DNA from: an uncultured Acetatifactor sp.
GTDB taxonomy: Bacteria; Bacillota; Clostridia; Lachnospirales; Lachnospiraceae
NCBI GenBank assembly: GCA_910583845.1
Contig: CAJUAB010000012.1
Location: 62,001-126,000, forward strand
Direction of reading: 5' to 3'
Length of the DNA: 64,000 nucleotides
The position numbers and the translations under genes were made by a program. This document shows positions 16,911 through 25,497 of this stretch, one piece after another (the first letter of the stretch is position 1; every line of letters starts with the position of its first letter). A model generated the notes under the pieces. That model did no database searches. It had not been told where the DNA came from and saw nothing but the letters and a program-made list of their open reading frames with translations.

Positions 16911-19094
16911 TCAGTATGGCTGTATCCCATACCTGTTCATAATCTCACGAAACTCCCCGCTTCTCGCAAATCCGTAAAAAACGTTCTCGCGGGAATCCCC
17001 CGCCTCAAGCCTTCCCATCCAGGTGCGCAGACCGTCGGGATCATATTCTCTGTCCAGAAAGGTTCTGTATAATACTTTGCAATACTCTTCGTTGCTCAGA
17101 TTCTTCTCCATAAATTCCCCGGAGAATATAAATCCCTCCGCCACGTGTTCCACTGTATCCTCCCTGCGCAGTATTACGCGGCACCAGGTCTCCATGCCCT
17201 CGTCGTCGCCTTTTCTGCCCAGCGCCTTGTTGTACAGTCTGGTTACAAAACCCGTCACCCCTTCATTCTGATCCCGATACGCGTTCCAGGTAATCGTCCC
17301 TCTCTCCACTCCGTAGTCGGCGCATACATCCGTAAATTCCGACGAATTGGCAAATCCCGCGAAGATGGCCTCTCTGCTCATCCCCAGCTCCAATTTCCGC
17401 ATCCAGTTTTCCTTGCCTGCTCCGTCCGCGTTTCTGTCAAACATAACCCGGTAAAGAAGATCCACATATTCCCCGTCAGACAGACCCTTTTTCTTAAACT
17501 CATCGCTGAAAAAGAATCCCATAGCCACTTCGGCACCGTTCTTTTTTCTGCTGACCAGCTCCTGATACCAGAAATCCACCTCCGAATCCGCATAGCTGTT
17601 CCTTCCCAGCGCATCCAGATACAGCCTGACGATGAAAGCTCTCAGCTGTTTTTCCTGCTCCGGCGTGGGATTCAGATTCTGGGACGAACCCGGCTCCGGA
17701 CAGGCGGAAGCGGGCATGTTCCGGTATACCGGAATCTTAAAGACAAACATATTGTTCAAGGCCCCCGCCCTCTCATAGGCCGCCCTGGTGGTAGAGCCCT
17801 CCGACATGGGCGCCGTGATATTCTGCATATACTGGTGCGAAAACAAACCGTTGTAGGAACCGTCCACGTCAAACTTCTGCAGATACAGGGTGTCCTGGCC
17901 TTTCAGAATATAATTCCCGGAAATAAACTCCGCTCCGCCCGCGATGGCTTTCCGGCGGGTATTCCATCCCTTACTCCGGGCATATCTCAGCCCCGATTCA
18001 ATGACCTGCTGATCCGAGGTTCCGGAGGCGCTGATATTGTAATAATTGTAGTAACCCTCATATCCCGGATAGGTTCCGGAGATCAGAGGCGAGGTCCCGT
18101 TGACACCCTGCTCCTGGTAAACCCTGGAAGCCAGATGGAACGGACTTACACCCAGATTCTGCCCCAGATTGAAAAAATTCTGTGCGTAGGAAATTCCCTC
18201 CCCCGGAATCTCTCCCCGCATAAAGGTGTTCTGTACAATATTCTGCACACCCTGTACACTGTGACAATTGCCATTGTAAGTCAACTGTTCAAACATAAAG
18301 ATGTATTTTTCATTCAGGAAGTTCCGGGGGTCGACACAGTATTCCACGGCCTCTTTGGTCGCCAGATACCAGTTTGTGTCCCGCTGCTCCCCTTTCCAGG
18401 CCGCCGGCCTGGAGGAATGCACCCAGCTGCGATCCCCCCGCATTTCCTCCGTGATAACCGTACTCCAATCTATATTGGTATTCATGGGCACAAACACCCA
18501 GTTGGGATGCTGGCTTTTCAGCCGGGCCAGAGAGGACCGATAGGACTCGGGAAATGCCGATATGTCATCCGGCGCTTTCACCAGGTATTCCTCCTCCCCG
18601 TTTGTCTGCGCGGCCAGCGCTTCCCCGTATTCCTGCAGCCAGTCCAGAAACCGGCTGTCCGTGCTGATCAGATAATCGGCCTGCACATAACCTCTGTAGC
18701 TCTGTTCGTCCTGTACATAGTCCACCAGATACCATACCGCTCCGTCCTGCAGCGCCACACTCTCTATCACCACCTGGCCGCCCGAAGGAATCCAGACCAT
18801 GCCGCTCTCCGCGTATCCGGCTGTGGCGGAGAGGGGATACCTGTCAACGCGGTAGAGAGTAGCCAGAATTTCTCTTTCCGCCGCCAGCCGCTCCAGCGCC
18901 TGTACCAACTGGCGGGTCTGTCCCGAAAGCTGCTCCTCCTCCCCGGCCTCTTCCTTCTCCTGTTCCGCCTGCTCCTGTAAAGCCGGCGTTATATCGTGAT
19001 TTTCCATAGCCTGCAACGTAAGCTGCGGACCACTGCAAACGATCATTGCACTGGCCAGACTCATGGTGATCCATCTGATTGCTCTCCTTTTCAT
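16911..19094 (-). CDS. Secreted glucosaminidase with SH3-like and DUF4214 domains
   Basis: A 727-residue exported protein with a signal peptide (MKRRAIRWITMSLASAMIVC). Residues about 80-150 are SH3-like (PSGGQVVIE, YRGYVQADYL). Residues about 175-450 match the endo-beta-N-acetylglucosaminidase type of clostridial autolysins, with HPNWVFVPMNTNIDWS, DPRNFLNEKYIFMFEQL, and a catalytic-domain region around SYAQNFFNLGQNLGVSPFHL and YNYYNISASG. Residues about 485-727 are four DUF4214 units. It is expected to cut N-acetylglucosaminyl bonds in peptidoglycan and so help surface assembly or division. It starts 3 bp after the stop of the fused glycosyltransferase, so a cell-wall enzyme and a cytoplasmic glycosyltransferase are on one transcript. 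Confidence 0.9.
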   Translation of the reverse strand: MKRRAIRWITMSLASAMIVCSGPQLTLQAMENHDITPALQEQAEQEKEEAGEEEQLSGQTRQLVQALERLAAEREILATLYRVDRYPLSATAGYAESGMVWIPSGGQVVIESVALQDGAVWYLVDYVQDEQSYRGYVQADYLISTDSRFLDWLQEYGEALAAQTNGEEEYLVKAPDDISAFPESYRSSLARLKSQHPNWVFVPMNTNIDWSTVITEEMRGDRSWVHSSRPAAWKGEQRDTNWYLATKEAVEYCVDPRNFLNEKYIFMFEQLTYNGNCHSVQGVQNIVQNTFMRGEIPGEGISYAQNFFNLGQNLGVSPFHLASRVYQEQGVNGTSPLISGTYPGYEGYYNYYNISASGTSDQQVIESGLRYARSKGWNTRRKAIAGGAEFISGNYILKGQDTLYLQKFDVDGSYNGLFSHQYMQNITAPMSEGSTTRAAYERAGALNNMFVFKIPVYRNMPASACPEPGSSQNLNPTPEQEKQLRAFIVRLYLDALGRNSYADSEVDFWYQELVSRKKNGAEVAMGFFFSDEFKKKGLSDGEYVDLLYRVMFDRNADGAGKENWMRKLELGMSREAIFAGFANSSEFTDVCADYGVERGTITWNAYRDQNEGVTGFVTRLYNKALGRKGDDEGMETWCRVILRREDTVEHVAEGFIFSGEFMEKNLSNEEYCKVLYRTFLDREYDPDGLRTWMGRLEAGDSRENVFYGFARSGEFREIMNRYGIQPY

Positions 19095-19097
19095 TCG

Positions 19098-21551
19098 TTA
19101 CTCCTCCCTTATTGAATTGTCCGCCGCTTCCCTGATCTCCAGTTCCATCTGGCGGCTCACGCTCACCGTACCCGCATAGAGATGCCACTCCACCCGGTAT
19201 GTCCCTGCCTTCCCGGGAGCCATCAGAAGCACCTGAAAATCCCGGTCCGTCCCCTGAAATCTGGAAGAGCCCATGCCTGCCGCGCCGCCGCCTTCCTCCC
19301 ATATGGTCCAGGCCAGCTGCCACTGTCGGCCCGAACGCAGCTTTTCACGCAGCATCACCCGGAAGTCCATGCGCAGGAAATCTCCCCGCAGCATGGGCAT
19401 CACCGCCGGCGTCCGCAGAGCCAATTCCCCCTCCCGGTCATATACCGCGAATACCGGGTCCATTCCCCACCGCCTGCGATAGCGCCGCAGCCACTGAGAA
19501 TGGAGTGACAGTTCTTCTTCATGACGTCGTTCTTCCGCTCTGCATATCTCGGCTTTCCGCCGGTTTTCCTCCTGAATGCCCGGCGTATATTCTCTGGAAA
19601 ATCCCACAAACCGGCCCTTCCCCCGATATACCTCTCTCTCCTCATACAGTACATCATAAAAATTTTCAAAGAGATATTCCGTTCTCCTGAGCTCTGTGTT
19701 CCAGTCCTCCGGGAATCCCGGCCAGCTCATGGTCGCATAGGGGTGAAGTTCCACGGACTCCGGATACTCGCTTACCAGGTAATTGAAATATCCGCTCCAC
19801 TCGCTGGCCGCTCCGTCCGCCACCTGGGGATATCTCTCCAGCATCTCCAGAAAGAGATGTCTGTCTATAATCTGTGGCATATGCGCGTCAAACATATATG
19901 TGGAATACCCCTGCTCACTGAGGAAATCCCGGCACTTCCACATACTGACATCAAAGGAAGTGGGATTTCCCTGGGTTCCTTTCCAGTTTCTCAGATCCCC
20001 CAGGTAGTACGCCTGATAACGCCCATGATCATAAAATTTTTCCAACGAAATAGTTTTAAGCGGCCGATAATCGTCATCACTCATAATGAAGACCGGGTCA
20101 ATTATAACATTCTCAATCGCCTTTGTGCGCAGGAAAATATTGCGAGCGGCATGATCCGCCGGCAGCGGGCATCCGCCCAGAAGCGCACTGTCCGTAAGAT
20201 ACCGGATTTCCAGGGGCCCCCTGTAGCGTTCCCTTACTTCCGCCTCCATGGCATCGGGACAGCAAAGAACGATCTCCCTGATAAACGGCATAAACTTCTC
20301 TATGAAAGGCAGGCCGCGCAGAAAATCCTCCGCCCGGGCCGACAGCGTCACCATCTGCTTTACACCGGCTCCGGCCGACAGATCCGGCAATCTGGCGGCT
20401 CTCTGCAATTCCCTCAACGCCTGCCCTATACGTTCTGCCACCTGCTTCCACCCCACAGCCTCATAGTCCGCCAGAGCATCCCGCATCCGTTTATAGACCG
20501 GCTCCCGGTCCGCCTGCTCCAGCGTCTCAATCAGAGACTGCGGACTTTGCGGAGAAAAATACGCGCAATAGCTTCCCCCCACTTCCCGCAGCACCGGATG
20601 GTCCGAAGCCAGCACCGGTATCCCCCTGCCGCAGGCTTCCACTATGGGCAGCCCAAACCCCTCCGTCAGGCTGGGGAAGATTACAAATCTGCTGTGGGTG
20701 TAAAGGTATTCCACATCCGCGTCCGTCGCGTCCTCAATCCAGTGCAGCTGCCTGCCCAGACCCGGATGCCTGCGGATTCTCTCCGCCGTCTCCTCTATAT
20801 CCCAGCCCTGGCGTCCCACAATCACCAGCTGCCAGCCCTGGGCAAAGAGATTCCGGTCCATGGCATCCAGCACCAGCCTGTGATTTTTACGGGGTTCCAC
20901 CGTCCCCACCATCAGCAGATATTTTCCCCTGCTCCGGATCTCCTCCAGCCTCTTTCCCGGCCTGCTCTCCTGCCGCCGCTCCCTGAAATCCGTTCCCAGC
21001 CAGGACACCGCACAGGGAGCCGGATTCCGAACGCCGATCTGCTTCATAAATTCCTGCAGATACCCGATGTTCGTCCGGGTGGATGATATGAACAGATCCC
21101 CGTAAGTCACACAGGCTGTCATATATCCCAGAAAGGAGCAGACAGTCTCGGATGCCGCGTATTCCGGCCACATAATCGGGATCAGGTCCTGATAACACAC
21201 AGCGATCTTTACCCCCCTGGCTTTCAGCTCCGGATAGAGCGTCATGCGCCTGCAACGGGAATGCCATACGCTGTCCAGTTCCAGAAATACACTGCCATGA
21301 GGAAATTCCGCCAGCCCCATCCTTTGCCCGGTCCGGATATCCTCTTTCTTTCCCGCTCCGTCTCCGTAATATGCCAGAAATGCCCTCAGAGACAAAATTC
21401 CGAACCGATTCTCCTGTTCCTGATATTCCAGTAAAACCAGTTCCAGCCCCGGATCATCGGCCAGCCCGACTGTCACCTCCCGCACCACTCTCTGGATACC
21501 GCTTATGTAACTTACATGGATCAGATTGCTGACATCTATAAAAACCTTCAT
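19098..21551 (-). CDS. GT4 glycosyltransferase fused to a Stealth-like domain and a beta-sandwich
   Basis: An 817-residue three-part protein starting at the ATG at 21551 (MKVFIDVSNLIH, GAGAGG upstream). Residues about 1-390 are a GT4 enzyme with GIQRVVREVT, LLMVGTVEPRKNH and FPSLTEGFGLPIVEACGRG. Residues about 395-640 have the order of elements of Stealth-type sugar-phosphate transferases: an FIEKFMPFIREIVLCCP strand-helix, an FLRTKAIEN helix, then FIMSDDDYRPL with an Asp triplet, and FDAHMPQIIDRHLF. Residues about 720-810 look like an Ig-like beta-sandwich. The Stealth link is from pattern memory, not a search. The first domain is a paralogue of the enzyme at 23815-24960. The fusion would couple sugar addition with a second transfer, perhaps of a sugar phosphate. 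Confidence 0.8.
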   Translation of the reverse strand: MKVFIDVSNLIHVSYISGIQRVVREVTVGLADDPGLELVLLEYQEQENRFGILSLRAFLAYYGDGAGKKEDIRTGQRMGLAEFPHGSVFLELDSVWHSRCRRMTLYPELKARGVKIAVCYQDLIPIMWPEYAASETVCSFLGYMTACVTYGDLFISSTRTNIGYLQEFMKQIGVRNPAPCAVSWLGTDFRERRQESRPGKRLEEIRSRGKYLLMVGTVEPRKNHRLVLDAMDRNLFAQGWQLVIVGRQGWDIEETAERIRRHPGLGRQLHWIEDATDADVEYLYTHSRFVIFPSLTEGFGLPIVEACGRGIPVLASDHPVLREVGGSYCAYFSPQSPQSLIETLEQADREPVYKRMRDALADYEAVGWKQVAERIGQALRELQRAARLPDLSAGAGVKQMVTLSARAEDFLRGLPFIEKFMPFIREIVLCCPDAMEAEVRERYRGPLEIRYLTDSALLGGCPLPADHAARNIFLRTKAIENVIIDPVFIMSDDDYRPLKTISLEKFYDHGRYQAYYLGDLRNWKGTQGNPTSFDVSMWKCRDFLSEQGYSTYMFDAHMPQIIDRHLFLEMLERYPQVADGAASEWSGYFNYLVSEYPESVELHPYATMSWPGFPEDWNTELRRTEYLFENFYDVLYEEREVYRGKGRFVGFSREYTPGIQEENRRKAEICRAEERRHEEELSLHSQWLRRYRRRWGMDPVFAVYDREGELALRTPAVMPMLRGDFLRMDFRVMLREKLRSGRQWQLAWTIWEEGGGAAGMGSSRFQGTDRDFQVLLMAPGKAGTYRVEWHLYAGTVSVSRQMELEIREAADNSIREE

Positions 21552-21602
21552 ATCCGCCTCTCCCGGTATGCCGCAAAACTTCCGGCACGACAGTGCCAAA
21601 TG

Positions 21603-21611
21603 ATTATACCA
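21603..21611 (-). promoter_or_regulatory. Possible extended -10 promoter
   Basis: TGGTATAAT on the minus strand fits an extended -10 element. No good -35 box is seen 17 bp upstream. It lies in the 109-bp gap before the fused glycosyltransferase gene and could give an internal start within the operon. Confidence 0.35.
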
Positions 21612-21660
21612 CGCCGCATCCGCCGCGTGGCAGTTGCTCAAGCCCGCCTCCGGGAGCCGG

Positions 21661-22155
21661 TCAGGACTTCATCAGAATCTTCATGACCAGCCTTTTGAGG
21701 GGGGCCTTGATGCTCAGAGGCAGCCTGCGGCTCACCCGGTAACCCGCAGCCAGAACCCTCTGCTTCAGACTTCTGTGGGGACGCGCCTGGGTCATATCCG
21801 CGTCTGAATAAATATTTCCCCTGACTACCCCGTCTCTGGCCGCCACCTCCGGATTGTCCAGCAGACAGTCCAGCACCGCCCTGCGGTACGCCCATTCTGA
21901 CAAGTCCGTCCTGTCCTGCCACCTGCGAAGGACCGCCGCATCCGGCAGTTTCCCCAGCAGGCCGTAATAAGCCATCTGGAAAAATTCCGTCCTGTCCGCC
22001 TCCATCAGATCCCCCACATCCAGAACCCCCGGCGTACAACGGTTGATGTAAGCTGCCACCCTGACGTCCGGCAGCCGGGCCCCGCTTCCGGAGCTTTCCA
22101 TGTTCCGCCTCGTCAGCGCATAGGCCTTCTCAAAATTATGTAGTACATCTGTCAT
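21661..22155 (-). CDS. Small cytoplasmic DUF4214-like protein
   Basis: A 164-residue protein of unknown function with no signal peptide. GAGGGA precedes the ATG at 22155, which is 4 bp after the stop of the membrane protein gene; the longer open frame to 22359 overlaps that gene and is unlikely. The central part (FFQMAYYGLLGKLPDAAVLRRW, then AYRRAVLDCLLDNPEVAARD) has the helix pattern of one divergent DUF4214 unit. The C terminus (RRLPLSIKAPLKRLVMKILM) is a basic amphipathic helix like that of the protein at 24957-25442. It may tie the cytoplasmic glycosyltransferases to the membrane or to each other. Confidence 0.7.
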   Translation of the reverse strand: MTDVLHNFEKAYALTRRNMESSGSGARLPDVRVAAYINRCTPGVLDVGDLMEADRTEFFQMAYYGLLGKLPDAAVLRRWQDRTDLSEWAYRRAVLDCLLDNPEVAARDGVVRGNIYSDADMTQARPHRSLKQRVLAAGYRVSRRLPLSIKAPLKRLVMKILMKS

Positions 22156-22159
22156 GCGC

Positions 22160-23818
22160 TCATCCCTCTTTCCACATCGCCAATCCCGGTATTTGCCGCG
22201 TATAGCCCACCACAAACCGCGCGTCCAGATCATAATAATATATACCGGCATCCGGGACGGGCGTGAAGCCCTCCCGGTCCCAGACATAGATCGTACCGTC
22301 CTGCCATTCCGCCCCTGTTGTCTCCGGGGAGAGCATATCCTCTCCCTGGTCCCTGGCAAATGTGAATTTGTTTACAGAGATCCCCCTGTCCAGGGCCCAG
22401 AAGACCAGATCACAGTGTTTGTCCATGGAATAGTCATCCATGACGGCCAGGTGCCCGGCCTCCCCTTCGTCCCAAAGCGTATCCCAGTTGTCCTGAATCA
22501 GCAACGGATAATATGTATAATTCGTCGTCCAGAGCGTATGCTTCTCCACCATAAATCCGCTCAGATCCACCAGCTGTAATATAAGCGCCACCGCCAGAAC
22601 CATGCTCTTTCGCCTGGCGCTCACGATTCTGTAGTCTCCGCACAGCGCAAACAAAAAGAACAGATACACACAGATCCAGGCAATCCGCCCCGATGCCCGG
22701 AACGTCCCCCATACCTTTAACATGAAAGAGCGCACGATAAAATGTTTGATGATTTCATCTCCGAAAGTGACCGTAGGAAATACGGCCAGGACAAAGGCGA
22801 TGCAGAACGCCAGTGTCACCCCCAGCCACAGAGGGCTGTACTTCCTGATATTTTCCCTGTTGCTTTTCACCGCAAGCTCTATTCCCGTACACAGCAGCAT
22901 AAACAGGATACCTGCGCCCAGATAGGAAAAACCTTCATGCTGTGTATCCAACTGCGTGTAAGTCCGAAGCAGCTGCCCATGCCACTGAGGATTGATAAAG
23001 CCGTTCAGATTCAGGCTATATGCGCCGATACCGCCGTTTACCGCCGACATCCCCGAGGAAAATCCCCCCAGCAGGGCGATGACGGCGGCGGCGGCACAAA
23101 CAAAGGAGAGCAGATACCCCACGGTTCTCAAAAAACGCGTACGCAGCCTGTCCGCCCTTTGTTCCACCATTTCCACCAGCAGAAATCCCAGCAGAACGAT
23201 ACCGCACATGAGAAGCAGGTACAAGTGTACTGCGCTGGATACAGCCCCCAGAGACAGCCAGGCCCCCATTTTCCTCCGGTATGACATACGGTCCCTGTAG
23301 ACCAGCAGACAGATCGCCCACAGAATCAACCAATGTCCCGCCAGCGCCGTATGCGCAAACATTCGCTGCAGAACCTGAAAAGACAAAATGTAAAACACGC
23401 TCCCCAAAATCACCTGTAAATCGGACTTCATATATTTTTGAAGGATTTTCGCGGAAAATGCCCCGTTCAGCACAAAGGTAAGGAGTCCCCATATGCCGAA
23501 ATACTGAAACCGGTGGGGCAGCAAAGGGGAGAACAGCTTAAAGAACACCGCTAACAGCGGAATGGAATCCGTGAATATGACACTGGTTTTCGAAGGATAA
23601 GACAGCTGGTCCGTGAGGCCGATGGGAAAAAACCACCGCGAATTGCGGTAAGCCACCCATCCCAGATAGTGCTGCGGCCGGTCTCCGCCGGTGATCATCC
23701 AGTCCACATACGTCGGATTCAGAATATGTACGCCATAGACGCAGATAAACAGAAAAGCTCCTATGACCATCGCCCACAGTATCGCGGTATTCCTTTTTAC
23801 CCATTCTCTCATTGTCAA
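22160..23818 (-). CDS. Polytopic GT-C-like membrane protein (DUF6311 type)
   Basis: A 552-residue membrane protein with about ten or eleven helices and a soluble C-terminal part of about 120 residues. The first loop holds an acidic cluster (ITGGDRPQHYLGW), the position where GT-C enzymes place catalytic acids. The arrangement matches DUF6311 membrane proteins of glycan clusters. TTG at 23818 is the likely start, because GGAGG lies eight bases upstream and the codon overlaps the preceding TGA as TTGA; an ATG at 23812 is too far from that site. It may transfer a polyprenyl-phosphate sugar outside the membrane, by analogy with the family. Confidence 0.8.
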   Translation of the reverse strand: MTMREWVKRNTAILWAMVIGAFLFICVYGVHILNPTYVDWMITGGDRPQHYLGWVAYRNSRWFFPIGLTDQLSYPSKTSVIFTDSIPLLAVFFKLFSPLLPHRFQYFGIWGLLTFVLNGAFSAKILQKYMKSDLQVILGSVFYILSFQVLQRMFAHTALAGHWLILWAICLLVYRDRMSYRRKMGAWLSLGAVSSAVHLYLLLMCGIVLLGFLLVEMVEQRADRLRTRFLRTVGYLLSFVCAAAAVIALLGGFSSGMSAVNGGIGAYSLNLNGFINPQWHGQLLRTYTQLDTQHEGFSYLGAGILFMLLCTGIELAVKSNRENIRKYSPLWLGVTLAFCIAFVLAVFPTVTFGDEIIKHFIVRSFMLKVWGTFRASGRIAWICVYLFFLFALCGDYRIVSARRKSMVLAVALILQLVDLSGFMVEKHTLWTTNYTYYPLLIQDNWDTLWDEGEAGHLAVMDDYSMDKHCDLVFWALDRGISVNKFTFARDQGEDMLSPETTGAEWQDGTIYVWDREGFTPVPDAGIYYYDLDARFVVGYTRQIPGLAMWKEG

Positions 23819-24960
23819 ACCAATATCCTCCTCACGCGCTCACAGCACTGTGCCCATGAAGCGGGCCGGCACTCCTTCAGGCTCTCCTTCCTTTGCCTGT
23901 ATTTTTCCTCATCCTCGTATTCCAGGACCGCCCGGCACAGATCCGCCGCGTCGTCCTGCCCAAACCAGTCACAGTACGCTCCCAGGACCTCCCTGGACAC
24001 CGGGATATCCGCCGCGATCACCGGCGTACCTCTCTGAACAGCCTCCAGAAGGGGAAGCCCGAAGCCTTCGGCATAACTGCAGAACGCCACAAAGCGGGCA
24101 TGTTGGTACAGATAATCAATGGCGCTGTCCTCCAGGCCGTCAAAGTGAAAGATACCGCTGTTATAGTCCGCATGGGCACGAAGTTCACGCTCAAAGTCCT
24201 CCATATGCCAGCCCATATATCCGGCCAGTATAATCCGGTACCCGGCCTGCCGCAGGCCCTCGTCATAAGCCCGCAGCAACAGTCTGTGGTTTTTGCGGGG
24301 CTCTATCGTACCCACCATCAGGATATAAGCCCCCTCCCCGGCCGCCTTCCTCACATTTTCCGGGATCTGCGCCTCCGATGCCTGCTGCCGTTGCCGGAAA
24401 TCCGCCCCCAGAGGCACTACCTCCACGGGAGGGAGGGATACGCCGAGCCGGCCCGCAAGCTGTTTCAGTTCGTCCTCTGTGGCCTGCGCGTTCACGATCA
24501 TCTGGTCCGCATACAGCAGATGGGCGCCCAGATAGTCCATAAACTGATACACCCCCCTCTCCAGGCAGTACTGGGGATGTGTGACGGAGATGATATCATA
24601 AATATGGGCCACAATACGCACACCCTGCCTCTTTAAAACCGGCAGCAGATAACTTCGTCTCACCCGGCACATCCACACCGCGTCCAGATCGAAAAACACG
24701 TCTCCCTGCCCCATGTCCGGGACCGCCTGCCTGCGCCCGGTAATCATCCGGCTTTTGACACCCCTGTGGTCTCTGTAGTACCGCACGAAGCGCCGGTTGT
24801 CAATGATATGCCAGGCGTCCTCCCGGGCATTGTAATGGAGCAGGACAATCTCCGGATTTCCGCTCTCCAGCAGACGCAGAATAATTTCCCTGGTCACCCG
24901 CTGTATCCCGGTTATAAAAGTGGCCAGCGTCAGCACCGTGATATCCATGTATACTTTCAT
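23815..24960 (-). CDS. GT4-family glycosyltransferase
   Basis: A 381-residue GT-B enzyme that begins MKVYMDITVLTLATFITGIQ. It has YILMVGTIEPRKNHRLLL (about 205-222) and FCSYAEGFGLPLLEAVQRGTP (about 290-310) with EX7E. Its N terminus and both motifs closely parallel the first domain of the 817-residue fused enzyme at 19098-21551, so the two are paralogues. The start overlaps the previous stop as ATGA. The product is probably one sugar addition to a lipid-linked glycan. Confidence 0.9.
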   Translation of the reverse strand: MKVYMDITVLTLATFITGIQRVTREIILRLLESGNPEIVLLHYNAREDAWHIIDNRRFVRYYRDHRGVKSRMITGRRQAVPDMGQGDVFFDLDAVWMCRVRRSYLLPVLKRQGVRIVAHIYDIISVTHPQYCLERGVYQFMDYLGAHLLYADQMIVNAQATEDELKQLAGRLGVSLPPVEVVPLGADFRQRQQASEAQIPENVRKAAGEGAYILMVGTIEPRKNHRLLLRAYDEGLRQAGYRIILAGYMGWHMEDFERELRAHADYNSGIFHFDGLEDSAIDYLYQHARFVAFCSYAEGFGLPLLEAVQRGTPVIAADIPVSREVLGAYCDWFGQDDAADLCRAVLEYEDEEKYRQRKESLKECRPASWAQCCERVRRILV

Positions 24961-25442
24961 ATAAATACCTTTCTGATCAGCTTCTGGACCGGCATCGGAA
25001 GTTTCTTGCCAAACTCCCGCAGGAATGACTTGTCCGTAAGGCCGTACAGCAAACCCATGCAGTGATACTTGATTCCCCTTTTCTGCTCAAAATACGGGTT
25101 GTTTACCAGGCGGATGTGATTGATCGCCACCACGCTGGAGGCGGCGACGCTTCGCAGCACTTCTTCCTGAAACTGCTCTTTCGGTTCTTCATACCGCCCT
25201 TTCCAGAAGACCGCCGTCTTCTCCTCCGGCAGACGCTTCAGCGCCGCGGCGTGTACCGCCTGCATAAAAACCGGGTTGGGCAGCTCCAGATACCGGGCCA
25301 CATTGACCTCCTGCGGGTGGGCCTCCACCTCACACAGAAAAGTCTCCCTCCTGTAAGGAAAATCAAGGCCTGCCGCCGCCATATTGCCCTGCACCACATC
25401 GTACAGGCGGCCATATATATCCTGTTTTGTCCTCTCTTCCAC
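24957..25442 (-). CDS. Small cytoplasmic DUF4214-like protein
   Basis: A 161-residue protein of unknown function. The open frame extends to a GTG at 25490, but a GTG at 25442 (MEERTKQDIYG) has GAGAGG upstream and gives an N terminus comparable in length to the related protein at 21661-22155. The middle (FMQAVHAAALKRLPEEKTAVFW, then QEEVLRSVAASS) has the two-helix pattern of a divergent DUF4214 unit. The end (KKLPMPVQKLIRKVF) is a basic amphipathic helix. No signal peptide is present. It sits between two GT4 genes and overlaps the second as ATGA, which suggests a structural partner of those enzymes. Confidence 0.68.
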   Translation of the reverse strand: MEERTKQDIYGRLYDVVQGNMAAAGLDFPYRRETFLCEVEAHPQEVNVARYLELPNPVFMQAVHAAALKRLPEEKTAVFWKGRYEEPKEQFQEEVLRSVAASSVVAINHIRLVNNPYFEQKRGIKYHCMGLLYGLTDKSFLREFGKKLPMPVQKLIRKVFI

Positions 25443-25497
25443 ACAGCCACCGCCTCTCCCTGCCCGCAGACAATCCCCCGTTCTGTCCACAGGCCTG

